A stretch of 64,000 nt of DNA from Tunturiibacter gelidiferens. GTDB lineage: Bacteria; Acidobacteriota; Terriglobia; Terriglobales; Acidobacteriaceae. A program made the position numbers and the translations under genes. Each line of letters starts with the position of its first letter. Positions within the stretch are counted from its first letter, which is position 1. Under the pieces are notes generated by a model that ran no database searches, was not told the origin of the DNA, and worked only from the letters and a program-made list of their open reading frames with translations. Below are positions 8,344 to 17,181 of this stretch, piece by piece. Location: the NCBI RefSeq assembly GCF_014201335.1, contig NZ_JACHEB010000008.1, forward strand, positions 1 to 64,000, given 5' to 3'.

Positions 8344-9615
8344 ATGATCGCTGAAATCATCGCTGTCGGTTCCGAGATGCTCACACCCTTCCGTCAGGAC
8401 ACCAACTCCCTCTACCTCACCGACGGCCTCAACGACCTTGGCGTACAGGTCGCCTTCAAGTCCATCGTCGGCGACAACTTCGCGCACCTCACCAGCGCCG
8501 CCTCCATCGCCATCGCCCGCGCCGACATCGTCATCTTCTCCGGCGGCCTGGGCCCCACAGAGGACGATCTCACCCGCGAAGCAGCCGCCGCCGCGCTCAA
8601 TCTCAAGCTCAGCTCCAACCCCGCCATCCTCACCGATCTCTACAAGCGCTTCGCCGCGCGCCAGATGGTCATGCCCCCCAACAACGCCAAGCAAGCCGAC
8701 GTGCTCGACGGGGCCACCATCCTCAACAACCCCAACGGCAGCGCGCCCGGCCAGCTTCTCGACACCACCATCATCGACGCCACCGGCAAGCACATTCGCA
8801 AGATCGTCATCCTCCTTCCCGGCCCTCCACGGGAATTGAGGCCCCTCTTCGACACCGAGGTCAAGCCACGCCTCGCCGCTGCCCTGCCTCCTCGCCATCT
8901 AGCCAAACGCCTCCTTCGCATGGCCCTAATTCCCGAGTCGCACGTCGACTCCCGCACCGCCCCCATCTACACCCAATACCCCGACGTCGAGACCACCATC
9001 CTCGCCGGCGGAGGCGAGATCCAGCTCCACTTCCTCTGCGCAAAGCCCACCCTCGCCGAAGCCAAGCAACGCGTCGACGAGCTCACTGAAAAGATAGAAG
9101 CCGAGATGGAAGACTCCGTCTTCTCCTCGCACGGCGAATCCCTCGAAGAGGTCGTCCTGCTCAACCTCGGCCTCCGCGACCTCACACTTGCCACCGCCGA
9201 AAGCTGCACGGGCGGTCTCCTCGCTCAGCGCCTCACCGCGATCCCCGGCAGCTCGCGTTATTTCCTCGGCGGTGCAGTAGTCTACAGCGACGCGCTCAAG
9301 ACCATCTTCGCCGGCGTCCCTCCCGAACTCGTCGCAACCAAAGGCCCCGTCTCCCCCGAAGTAGCACGCGCACTCGCCGAAGGCATCCGCATCCGCACCG
9401 GAGCCTCGCTCGGCATCTCGATCACATGCATCGCCGGCCCCGGTCCCGGCGCTCCCGGTCCCGACGCCGAAAAGCCCATCGGCCTGGTCTACGTTGCGCT
9501 CGCCGACGCCCAAAACACCCAGGTCAAAGAGCTCACCCTCCGCGGTGACCGCGAGATGATCCGCCTGTGGGCAAGTCAGCACGCCCTCGAGCTGATACGC
9601 CACCACATCCTCTAG
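8344..9615 (+). CDS. cinA: CinA-family protein (NMN deamidase / ADP-ribose pyrophosphatase type)
   Basis: 423 residues from the ATG at 8344, where family similarity begins (AEIIAVGSEMLTPFRQDTNS). The frame is open back to 8236, but those 36 residues are low complexity and not part of the family. N-terminal MoCF/COG1058 domain with FSGGLGPTEDDLTRE; C-terminal amidohydrolase-like domain with LATAESCTGGLLAQRLTAIPGSS and GIAGPGPG-like turn. CinA proteins recycle pyridine nucleotides. Length fits the two-domain family. Confidence 0.9.
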   Translation: MIAEIIAVGSEMLTPFRQDTNSLYLTDGLNDLGVQVAFKSIVGDNFAHLTSAASIAIARADIVIFSGGLGPTEDDLTREAAAAALNLKLSSNPAILTDLYKRFAARQMVMPPNNAKQADVLDGATILNNPNGSAPGQLLDTTIIDATGKHIRKIVILLPGPPRELRPLFDTEVKPRLAAALPPRHLAKRLLRMALIPESHVDSRTAPIYTQYPDVETTILAGGGEIQLHFLCAKPTLAEAKQRVDELTEKIEAEMEDSVFSSHGESLEEVVLLNLGLRDLTLATAESCTGGLLAQRLTAIPGSSRYFLGGAVVYSDALKTIFAGVPPELVATKGPVSPEVARALAEGIRIRTGASLGISITCIAGPGPGAPGPDAEKPIGLVYVALADAQNTQVKELTLRGDREMIRLWASQHALELIRHHIL

Positions 9616-9672
9616 CAGAAAACCCACCAAAGCCATCGCCCCGCCGCACTTGGTAGACTCATTCGGACGACA

Positions 9673-10284
9673 ATGAACCCTTGGCTCCTCTCCATTCCGC
9701 TTGCCTATCTTCTTGGCTCCATCCCCTTCGGCTATCTCCTGGTAAAAATCTTCCGCAACGAAGACATACGCGCCACCGGCAGCGGCAACATCGGCGCCAC
9801 CAACGTAGCCCGTAGCGGAGCCAAAGGCCTCGGCATCGCCACTCTTCTTCTCGACGCGGGCAAGTCCTTCCTCGCCGTCAAGATCGCCCAGCATCTTGCG
9901 CCCGGCGACTGGGACCTCGCCATCGTCGTCGCCGTCGCGGCGATTCTCGGGCACGTCTTTCCCATCTGGCTCGGCTTCCGCGGAGGCAAAGGCGTCGCCA
10001 GCGCCCTCGGCATCATGCTTGCTCTCAGTCCCGCGGCAGCCGCCTGCACCTTCGGCGTCTTCCTCGCCGTTGTCCTGGTCACCCGCTACGTCTCCCTCGC
10101 ATCGATCATCGGCTCAGCAAGCTTCCCCCTCTTCGGCCTCTACTTCATCCCCCACCGATCCCCGATCGTCATCGACGGCATGCTCTTCATTCCTCTTCTC
10201 GTCATCATCAAACACCGCGAAAACATCCGCCGCCTTGTCGCTGGCACCGAGAACCGCTTCGGCAAGAAAAAGGCGGTAGTATGA
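9673..10284 (+). CDS. plsY: acyl-phosphate:glycerol-3-phosphate acyltransferase PlsY
   Basis: 203 residues, about five membrane helices. PlsY transfers an acyl group from acyl-phosphate to glycerol-3-phosphate, the first acylation in phospholipid synthesis. Conserved motifs: LLGSIPFGYLLVK, GSGNIGATNVAR (substrate loop), FPIWLGFRGGKGVAS (acyl-phosphate loop) and the C-terminal IKHRENIRRL. The stop overlaps the start of gpsA (ATGA), which makes the glycerol-3-phosphate it uses, so the pair forms a pathway unit. Confidence 0.95.
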   Translation: MNPWLLSIPLAYLLGSIPFGYLLVKIFRNEDIRATGSGNIGATNVARSGAKGLGIATLLLDAGKSFLAVKIAQHLAPGDWDLAIVVAVAAILGHVFPIWLGFRGGKGVASALGIMLALSPAAAACTFGVFLAVVLVTRYVSLASIIGSASFPLFGLYFIPHRSPIVIDGMLFIPLLVIIKHRENIRRLVAGTENRFGKKKAVV

Positions 10285-11273
10285 GCCGCATCGCCATCCT
10301 GGGCGCCGGCGCCTGGGGCACAGCCCTTGCTCTCTCCCTCGCCCGTCGTGGCGGACACGAGCTGCTCCTCTGGTCACACTCTCAGGCGCTCGCCGAGCAG
10401 CTCAGCGTAGCCGGCGAAAACCTTCGTTACCTACCCGGCTTCACGCTGCCCGTAGATATCCACATCACCTCAGATCTCCCGCGCGCAATCTTCGAAGCTG
10501 ACATCCTCCTCTGCGTCACGCCTTCGCAACATCTGCGCGGCGTCCTCACACACATCGCCCCGCTGCTCACGCGGAACCAGATCATTCTCAGTGCCAGCAA
10601 AGGCATCGAGGAGACCAGCTACCTCCGCATGTCGCAGGTCGTCGCCTCCATCGCCAGCAACCCCTTCGCCGTTCTCAGCGGTCCCTCCTTCGCGCAGGAG
10701 GTTGCCGCCGGCATGCCCACGGCCGTCGTCGTCGCCTCAACGGTCCCGGGAGTCGCACAGACCATCCAGCGTGACTTCACCTCGTCCACCTTGCGCGTCT
10801 ATACCAACGAGGACGTCCCGGGCGTCGAACTCGGCGGATCGCTCAAAAACGTCATCGCTCTCGCCGCCGGCGTCGCCAACGGCCTCAACCTCGGCCACAA
10901 CTCCTCCGCCGCTCTCATCACGCGCGGCATCGCCGAGATGACCCGCCTCGCCGTAGCCTGCGGTGGCCGTCGTCAAACCCTCGCCGGCCTGTCGGGCGCT
11001 GGCGACCTCATCCTCACCTGCACCGGCTCTCTTTCTCGCAACCGCACCGTCGGTATCGAACTGGGCCGCGGCCGTCAGCTTCCCGAAATCATTGCCAGCC
11101 TGAATGGCAAGGTCGCAGAAGGAGTCGGCAGCACCGCCGCTGCCCTCGGCCTCGCCGCACGCTACGCCGTCGAGATGCCCATCACCGAGCAGATGGACGC
11201 CATCCTTCACCACAACAAAAATCCCAAAGAGGCCATCCGCGAACTGATGACCCGTCCCGGCCGCGACGAATAG
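10281..11273 (+). CDS. gpsA: glycerol-3-phosphate dehydrogenase [NAD(P)+]
   Basis: 330 residues. It reduces dihydroxyacetone phosphate to glycerol-3-phosphate. N-terminal nucleotide site ILGAGAWGTALALSLARRG; substrate and catalytic region SGPSFAQEVAAGMPTAVV, GGSLKNVIALAAGVANGL (catalytic Lys) and GLSGAGDLILTCTG. Full length for the family. Overlaps plsY by four bases (ATGA), indicating coupled translation of two consecutive steps. Confidence 0.96.
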   Translation: MSRIAILGAGAWGTALALSLARRGGHELLLWSHSQALAEQLSVAGENLRYLPGFTLPVDIHITSDLPRAIFEADILLCVTPSQHLRGVLTHIAPLLTRNQIILSASKGIEETSYLRMSQVVASIASNPFAVLSGPSFAQEVAAGMPTAVVVASTVPGVAQTIQRDFTSSTLRVYTNEDVPGVELGGSLKNVIALAAGVANGLNLGHNSSAALITRGIAEMTRLAVACGGRRQTLAGLSGAGDLILTCTGSLSRNRTVGIELGRGRQLPEIIASLNGKVAEGVGSTAAALGLAARYAVEMPITEQMDAILHHNKNPKEAIRELMTRPGRDE

Positions 11274-11333
11274 TCCGAAGGTTTTTTCCCGCGCGCAAGC
11301 AATCAAGCCGTTTTTACGCCTAAGCTGGTACGC

Positions 11334-11549
11334 ATGCATAATCACGACCACGAACACGGACACATCCCCCCACCTGACCTTCCGCAGCACAAGACGTACA
11401 TGGGATTTCGTCCTCATATCTTCATCGGAGGCCTCGTCCTCATCGCGATCCTCTTTCTGTATCTCCTCCTTCTCGTGCGCCCTTCTCTATGGCCATCATC
11501 CGCCCAGCCCACTCCCTCATCCACTCCTGCCCCGGCACCAACGAACTGA
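11334..11549 (+). CDS. small single-pass membrane protein with His-rich N-terminus
   Basis: 71 residues: a His/Asp/Glu-rich head (MHNHDHEHGHIPPP), one strong hydrophobic helix (about 31-50, FIGGLVLIAILFLYLLLLV) and a Pro/Thr/Ser/Ala tail. The head could bind a metal. No family recognised. Lies 60 bases after gpsA. No Shine-Dalgarno; TAAGCT (11321-11326) is 7 bases before ATG, fitting a separate leaderless transcript. Confidence 0.55.
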   Translation: MHNHDHEHGHIPPPDLPQHKTYMGFRPHIFIGGLVLIAILFLYLLLLVRPSLWPSSAQPTPSSTPAPAPTN

Positions 11550-11696
11550 CCCACACGACAACTGCAGGATTTGCGGTTGGAATGTAAATCCAATCGCACT
11601 GCTTTGCATCCAAAGAACGTGACTGACCCTGCTCGTTCCGACTGCGATCTAACCCGCGAAGAACGTCTACCAAACTGAGCTGCACTAAGGAGAAAG

Positions 11697-12620
11697 ATGA
11701 AGATTCTCGTTGTTGGCGCTGGCGCTGTGGGCGGTTATTACGGAGCACGACTCGCAGAGGCCGGACGCGATGTCACCTTTCTCGTCCGCCCTGCGCGCGC
11801 CGCGCAGCTTCAACGCGACGGCCTACGCATCCTAAGTCCCCACGGCGACCTCACGCTCAAGCCGCAGACCATCACAAGCAGCGAGATCACCAGCCCGTAC
11901 GACTTCATCTTCCTCAGCGTCAAAGCCCAGGCTCTTGATCAGGCGATCAAAGACATGACGCCAGCGGTTGGTCCCGAGACAATGATCTATCCCGTACTCA
12001 ACGGCATGCGCCACATACACACACTCGCGTATAGCTTCAGCGAGCAGGCAATCCTCGGCGGAGTCTGCATTGTCTCCACGGATCTCGACGAACAAGGCCG
12101 CGTCGTGCAGCTCAACCCGCTGGACAAGATTATTTACGGTGAACGCAGCGGAGAGATCACCCCGCGCATTCGTGCTCTCGACGAAACCCTGCGCAACGCC
12201 GGTTTCGAGACAGAACTCGCCACTAACATCATTCAGGCCATGTGGGACAAGTGGGTAACTATCGCATCCTTCGGTCTCATCACTTGTCTGCTCGGCGGTC
12301 CCATTGGCGAAATCAACGCGCTCTCCGACGGCGAACAGACCGCCCTCCTGGCCGTGGACGAGTGCGCCGCGATCGCTAAAGCCTGCGGCTTCCCGACCTC
12401 GCAGGCAGCCTTGGAAATTGTCCGCAGAGTAATTGCGCAGAAAGACTCAAAGTTCACCTCGTCCATGTACCGCGATCTGCGCAAAGGTGCACCCGTCGAA
12501 GTTGAAACCATCCTCGGCGACCTGCTCGACCACGGGCACGCACACCAGATCGAAGCACCGCTGCTTCAAGCCAGCACCGTCCGCCTCCGCGTCTACCAGA
12601 ACTCAATCAAGTCGTCATAA
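11697..12620 (+). CDS. panE: 2-dehydropantoate 2-reductase family (PanE/ApbA-like)
   Basis: 307 residues; strong ribosome site AAGGAG. N-terminal NADP site ILVVGAGAVGGYYGARLAEAG; catalytic-type region MWDKWVTIASFGLITCLLGGPIGEI with the conserved Lys; C-terminal SSMYRDLRKGAPVEVETILGDL, here typical for the family (SSMYRDLRKG then PVEVETILGD). Reduces ketopantoate to pantoate in coenzyme A synthesis, but several paralogues with other substrates exist and no other pantothenate gene is nearby, so the substrate is not certain. Confidence 0.85.
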   Translation: MKILVVGAGAVGGYYGARLAEAGRDVTFLVRPARAAQLQRDGLRILSPHGDLTLKPQTITSSEITSPYDFIFLSVKAQALDQAIKDMTPAVGPETMIYPVLNGMRHIHTLAYSFSEQAILGGVCIVSTDLDEQGRVVQLNPLDKIIYGERSGEITPRIRALDETLRNAGFETELATNIIQAMWDKWVTIASFGLITCLLGGPIGEINALSDGEQTALLAVDECAAIAKACGFPTSQAALEIVRRVIAQKDSKFTSSMYRDLRKGAPVEVETILGDLLDHGHAHQIEAPLLQASTVRLRVYQNSIKSS

Positions 12621-12728
12621 TCCTTCCAGATAAGCCGAGCCGCCATAAAGTCAACGCATGAAGCCTCAAACAGCCTGCGCGTTGACCTCCACGCCTCATC
12701 GGCCCGAGATTGCTAAACTAACTACAGC

Positions 12729-13733
12729 ATGGCCTTTTCCCTCTTCGGCAAACGCGACAAACCCGAGCAGCAACCCGACCAGCCCACCAACGTGGCCGCC
12801 GTAGAGCCGGAGGAGCCGAAACGCGGCTTCTTCGACCGCATGAAGCAGGCGGTCACCCGCACCCGCGAGAGCTTCTCCGAGTCCATCAGCTCCGTCATCG
12901 CGCTCACCCGCGAAGTCGACGAGACGACCCTCGTCGGTCTGGAGCCCATCCTGCTCGCCGCCGACCTCGGCGCCCCCACCACCGCGCTCGTCATGGAAAA
13001 CCTGCGCCAGCGCGCCCTCCGCGTCGGCATCCAGGGCGGCGACGACCTCAAGCGTCTCCTCAAGGCCGAACTCAAGCAAGTCCTCGATAACGTAGCCCGT
13101 CCCATCACGCACCCAGCCACGCCGCCCGAGGTCATCATGATGGTCGGGGTCAACGGCACCGGCAAAACCACCACCACCGGCAAGCTCGCGGCCCACTTCA
13201 CCGCGCAGGGCCGCACCGTTCTCCTCTGCGCCGCCGACACCTTCCGCGCCGCCGCGATTGAGCAATTAGAAGTCTGGGCCCAGCGCTCCGACGTTCAGAT
13301 CATCAAAACCAAGCAAGGTGGCGACCCCTCAGCCGCGCTCTACGACGCCTGCGCCGCCGCCAAGGCCCGCAACACCCAGATCCTTATCGTCGACACTGCC
13401 GGCCGCCTCCACACCAAGACCGACCTCATGAAGGAGCTCGACAAGATGCGCCGCACAGCAGAAAAGCTGATACCCGGCGCACCACACCAGACCCTCCTCG
13501 TCATGGACGCCACCACCGGCCAGAACGGCCTCACCCAGGCCCGCCTCTTCACCGAAGCCGCCCACGTCACCGGCATCGTCCTCACCAAGCTGGACGGCAC
13601 CGCCAAAGGCGGGATAGTCTTAGCCATCGCCACCGAACTCAAGCTCCCCGTCATCTACGCCGGCATCGGCGAAAAGCTCGAAGACATCATCCCCTTCGAC
13701 AGCGGCAGCTTCGTAGACTCCCTCATAGACTAA
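12729..13733 (+). CDS. ftsY: signal recognition particle receptor FtsY
   Basis: 334 residues. FtsY is the membrane-associated GTPase that docks SRP-ribosome complexes at SecYEG. A short acidic A domain, then the N domain (four-helix), then the G domain: G1 GVNGTGKTTTTGKLA at about 140, DTFRAAAIEQLEVWA, DTAGRLHTK, and TKLDGTAKGG; end motif GIGEKLEDIIPFDSGSFV. No Shine-Dalgarno; TAAACT (12714-12719) is 9 bases before ATG. Confidence 0.96.
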   Translation: MAFSLFGKRDKPEQQPDQPTNVAAVEPEEPKRGFFDRMKQAVTRTRESFSESISSVIALTREVDETTLVGLEPILLAADLGAPTTALVMENLRQRALRVGIQGGDDLKRLLKAELKQVLDNVARPITHPATPPEVIMMVGVNGTGKTTTTGKLAAHFTAQGRTVLLCAADTFRAAAIEQLEVWAQRSDVQIIKTKQGGDPSAALYDACAAAKARNTQILIVDTAGRLHTKTDLMKELDKMRRTAEKLIPGAPHQTLLVMDATTGQNGLTQARLFTEAAHVTGIVLTKLDGTAKGGIVLAIATELKLPVIYAGIGEKLEDIIPFDSGSFVDSLID

Positions 13734-13762
13734 AGCGCAATCGCCCACCAAAAGGTAGACAA

Positions 13763-13808
13763 GTCACGAAGTGACCGCCCCACGCGCAGTGGGCCCGTCC
13801 GGCGGGAC
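13763..13808. repeat. three consecutive small hairpins between convergent ftsY and GH3 genes
   Basis: GTCAC-GAA-GTGAC (13763-13775), CCCAC-GCGCA-GTGGG (13779-13793) and GTCC-GGCG-GGAC (13797-13808) follow each other with almost no spacing. They may be a REP-like extragenic palindrome or a transcription barrier between the two converging genes. There is no T-run, so it is not a standard intrinsic terminator. Confidence 0.55.
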
Positions 13809-13850
13809 ACACAATTGTCCTTACCGAACAGGCCCTAACGCCCACAGCCG

Positions 13851-16547
13851 CTATTTCTCAGCAGTCAGCTTCAGATCACGCGACGACGAGCCCACCCGCA
13901 CTCGTCTCGCATCCGACCGCACCCACTTCTTCTCCGCCACCGACCAGTACTCCAGCGCGCGCGGAGACACATGCATCTTCACGTCCTTGCTCTCCCCCGC
14001 CGCCAGCGTCACGCGATCAAACGCAGCCAGCGTCTTCGGCGCAAACTGCACTCCCTGAAGCTGCTTCGCCGGAGCATCGAGATAAACCTGCGGCACCTCA
14101 TCACCCGCCACGCTCCCGGTATTCTTCACCCGCACCGAAACATCCAGTCCGTGATCCGAAGCCTTCGCTACCTTCAGGTCCGAGTACTCAAACGTCGTAT
14201 ACGAGAGCCCGAATCCAAACGGAAACAGTGGCTCGATCTTCTCTTTATCGAACCACCGATACCCGACATCCACACCTTCCGAGTAAGTCGTCTTCCCATC
14301 CACACCCTTCGCCGACCGCTCCGGATGCGCCGGGTCATTCGCAGCATAATCGGTCAACTGCTTCGCCCAGGTAAACGGCAACCGTCCCGCCGGATTGACC
14401 TTCCCCAGCAGAACATCCGCTGTAGCCCATCCGCCTTCATCGCCCGTCCACCACATCTGCACCACGCCCTTCACCTTACCCAACCACGGCATCGCGACAG
14501 GCTGGCTCACATTCATCACCACAATTGTGTTCGGGTTCACAGCCGCAACCTCATCCACGAGCCTGTCCTGCTCTCCCGGCAACGCAAAGTCCGGCTTGCC
14601 TCGCGTCCACACAAACACCACCGCCGTATGCGCCTTCTTCGCCGCATCGATGGCCGCCTTGTGGTTGCTCTCCCGCTGCTCCGGCGTCATCCAGTTCAAC
14701 CGAATCTGCTCCGGCGCCTTCGAAGTATCGCCGCTCGCCATCACCGTGATCGAATGCGGCCCCGCAGTCAGACGCACCGCACGCCGCACATTATCCAGCC
14801 CATCAACAGTCGGGAAACCATTGTCCTGCGTAGCGTATTGGATATCGCCATGCACCGTTCCCTTCGCCGCACCCGTCTGCCCGATGCGCTTCCCATCGAT
14901 CAGCAGCCTGCCCCGCGCACCCAGCGCCTGCAGATAGAGCCAGTACTCCCCTTCGCTCGGCACCGTCAGCGTTCCCTTCCACGTCACCGTGCCATCAGCA
15001 GGAAGCGACTTGCCATTGCTGTGCGTAAAGTCCAGCTGAGCATCGACCGTCTCTCTGGCCGAACTCTCCGTACGCAGCAGCCCCGGCGTTCCATCGTGCG
15101 AAAACGCCGATGCCGGCACAGGCACGCCCGTCATATCGTCGTCCACCGCAAACGAGATGTTGGCCGATGGAGCGCCCTTCTTCAACGCATCCAACGGACC
15201 AATCTGCCTGTCGGTTAACCCAGGACTCCGCTCGCCAAACGTACCAATCGCCGCAATCTGCAAAGCTCCCGGCCCAATCAGCGCTAGCGACTGCAGATCA
15301 TCATTCTTCAGCGGAAGCGCATGCTCATTCTTCAACAGCACCGCCGCATCCTCCGCCGTCTTCCGAATCACAGCAGCGTTCTCTTCGATGGCCTGCGGCG
15401 TCACACCATGCTTCTGCTTGCCATCCAGATATCCAAAGCGATCGATCTCATACAGCACTCGCCGCGCCGCAGCCGTAATCGTCGCCTCCGTCACGGTGCC
15501 GTTCTTCAGCGCCTCCCGCATCGTCGTCTTGTCGTTATCGCGCGGGAACGCGCCCATATCCATCCCGGCTCCCTGTGGCTCCTCCGGAATGGGGCCACCA
15601 AGAATGCCGGTGAGCTCATCCATATCCACCGGCTTATTCGAAGGTGGCTCCGGCGGAGCAGTCACAAAATAGTTGTTGATGAACGCCTTGAATGGACTAT
15701 CCGCCTCTGCAGCACCGGGCATCTCCATATCCAGCCCTTCGTTGAGAAACAGGACGCTGTGCACTCCGCCCCAATCGGAGGTCACAAACCCCTTGAACCC
15801 CATCTCATCCTTCAGGATCGTCTTCAACGTATCGCTGTTGCCGCACGCAAACGGCCCATTGATGCGGTTATAGGAGCACATCACGGACGAGGTGCCTGCC
15901 TTTATCGCCTCTGCAAACGGCGCAGCATAAACCTCGTGCAAAGTTTGCTGGTCGATGAAGACGTTGTACGAGTTCGAGTCATATCCCACATAGTGTTTCG
16001 TCTGCGCCATCACGCCTTGGCCCTGCGCCCCTCGAATCTCGGCAGCACCCATCACACCCGTCAAAAACGGGTCTTCACCAAACGTGTTGTAAGCGCGGGC
16101 AAATGTAATATCGCGATCGATATTTACAAACGGCTGCAACACTACATCGATGCCAAGCGACCGCGCCTCGCGGCCAATCACCACACCATTCGCCTCGGCG
16201 TCCTTCGTGCTGAATGTAGCGGCAACCCCCATCGTCGCCGTCTCGGCCTGCCCCGGAACCCGCGTCAACAATCCCGGCGGTCCATCGGCCATGCGCAGCG
16301 AAGGCACATGCAGTCTCGGAACTCCGGGCAGATATCCAGCCTGCCCCTGATAAACAGAAGGATCCTCAAGCCCACCGCGAATCAGGTCCATCTTCTCTTC
16401 CAGCGTCATCTGCTTCAGCAACCGGTCCACCCGAGCCTCATCCGCATGCTCTGCTGGAACCGCCTGACCCCATGACCCCACGCTGAAAACGCTCAATGCA
16501 CCCAGACAAAAAACGACTGCGAGATACTTACTCTTCCTCAACGACAT
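13851..16547 (-). CDS. exported glycoside hydrolase family 3 beta-glucosidase with PA14 insert
   Basis: 898 residues with a signal peptide (about 1-30, ending SWGQAVPA). Order: GH3 TIM-barrel domain, with nucleophile D258 in GFVTSDWGGVHS and substrate-site motifs RMADGPPG and KHYVGYDSN; GH3 C-terminal alpha/beta sandwich; a PA14 carbohydrate-binding insert (TVPSEGEYWLYLQALGARG region); and a C-terminal fibronectin-III-like domain (SYTTFEYSDLKV). It would cleave beta-linked glucosides or related oligosaccharides outside the cytoplasm. Stands alone; paralogous to the GH3 gene at 55921. Confidence 0.93.
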   Translation of the reverse strand: MSLRKSKYLAVVFCLGALSVFSVGSWGQAVPAEHADEARVDRLLKQMTLEEKMDLIRGGLEDPSVYQGQAGYLPGVPRLHVPSLRMADGPPGLLTRVPGQAETATMGVAATFSTKDAEANGVVIGREARSLGIDVVLQPFVNIDRDITFARAYNTFGEDPFLTGVMGAAEIRGAQGQGVMAQTKHYVGYDSNSYNVFIDQQTLHEVYAAPFAEAIKAGTSSVMCSYNRINGPFACGNSDTLKTILKDEMGFKGFVTSDWGGVHSVLFLNEGLDMEMPGAAEADSPFKAFINNYFVTAPPEPPSNKPVDMDELTGILGGPIPEEPQGAGMDMGAFPRDNDKTTMREALKNGTVTEATITAAARRVLYEIDRFGYLDGKQKHGVTPQAIEENAAVIRKTAEDAAVLLKNEHALPLKNDDLQSLALIGPGALQIAAIGTFGERSPGLTDRQIGPLDALKKGAPSANISFAVDDDMTGVPVPASAFSHDGTPGLLRTESSARETVDAQLDFTHSNGKSLPADGTVTWKGTLTVPSEGEYWLYLQALGARGRLLIDGKRIGQTGAAKGTVHGDIQYATQDNGFPTVDGLDNVRRAVRLTAGPHSITVMASGDTSKAPEQIRLNWMTPEQRESNHKAAIDAAKKAHTAVVFVWTRGKPDFALPGEQDRLVDEVAAVNPNTIVVMNVSQPVAMPWLGKVKGVVQMWWTGDEGGWATADVLLGKVNPAGRLPFTWAKQLTDYAANDPAHPERSAKGVDGKTTYSEGVDVGYRWFDKEKIEPLFPFGFGLSYTTFEYSDLKVAKASDHGLDVSVRVKNTGSVAGDEVPQVYLDAPAKQLQGVQFAPKTLAAFDRVTLAAGESKDVKMHVSPRALEYWSVAEKKWVRSDARRVRVGSSSRDLKLTAEK

Positions 16548-16919
16548 AGCCGACTATCCCTTTTCTTCCGCATAGAATGCTGGTCTTTTGATCTTTCTTC
16601 GTTGATAAGAAGAGAACCCTCCATCAGGGCCCCCACAAAAACTCACTCGGGCTGCGATCGCAGACCGACAAGCCTCGCGCAACAGCCTTCATCTTCAACT
16701 ACGTGACAAAACGCTTTTTCAAGTTCGAGGATTGTAGCCTAGACGACGTAAAACTGACTCATTCAACTATTTAGCCGCCCGAGTGAGTGGCCGCGAATCG
16801 CCACTTCCAGTTTCATCGAGCTAGACGCTTCGTCGATGGGTCTTTCAGCATTCCATGGACGCTCGAAATCGTGTCAAGCCCCATACACATCAAAACCCAC
16901 GCCAGACAAGGAGATTCAC

Positions 16920-17036
16920 GTGGCGTATGAGTTATGCCCAATCCGTTATACTTGTTCTATAAATGACAGAGGGGTTCCGATCTTCGGAGCCCCTTCCTCG
17001 ATTAATGAGCTAACTCTTTTGGAAAGACGAATTTAG
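16920..17036 (+). CDS. possible 38-residue peptide with strong ribosome site
   Basis: AAGGAG (16908-16913) sits 6 bases before a GTG that opens 38 codons to TAG at 17036. The peptide (begins VAYELCPIRYTCSIND) has two Cys and no recognised family. A hairpin (16970-16994) lies inside it. It could equally be a leader peptide, a decayed gene or chance. Confidence 0.25.
   Translation: MAYELCPIRYTCSINDRGVPIFGAPSSINELTLLERRI
16970..16994. other. 11-bp hairpin in the GH3-ribD intergenic region
   Basis: AGGGGTTCCGA-TCT-TCGGAGCCCCT, one G-T wobble, followed by TCCTCGATT. Stable as RNA but without a clean T-run; attenuator or weak terminator are both possible. Confidence 0.4.
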
Positions 17037-17181
17037 ACGTAAGTCCTTTGAATAGACGATTTTATAGAGAGATCCCTCTCGTAAATGTAACAAAAATAAG
17101 GCATTTACACGAAGGCAACCGGGGGGTACACCCCCGCCGGATCAGCAAAGAGTCTCAGATCCGAAACAAGTCGAAGACCGA

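Larger units (their letters stand above)
16548..17181. other. 634-base intergenic region upstream of ribD and the GH3 gene
   Basis: Divergent control region. I see no FMN riboswitch upstream of ribD. It contains an interrupted hairpin (16970-16994) and a short GTG frame with a strong ribosome site (listed separately). The lower GC content in the 16920-17110 stretch is what one expects of promoters, but no clear -35/-10 pair could be assigned. Confidence 0.5.

Noticed and set aside
16548..17181. FMN riboswitch expected before ribD
   Set aside because: No AGGG...GGCGGT-type conserved core found by eye in the region.
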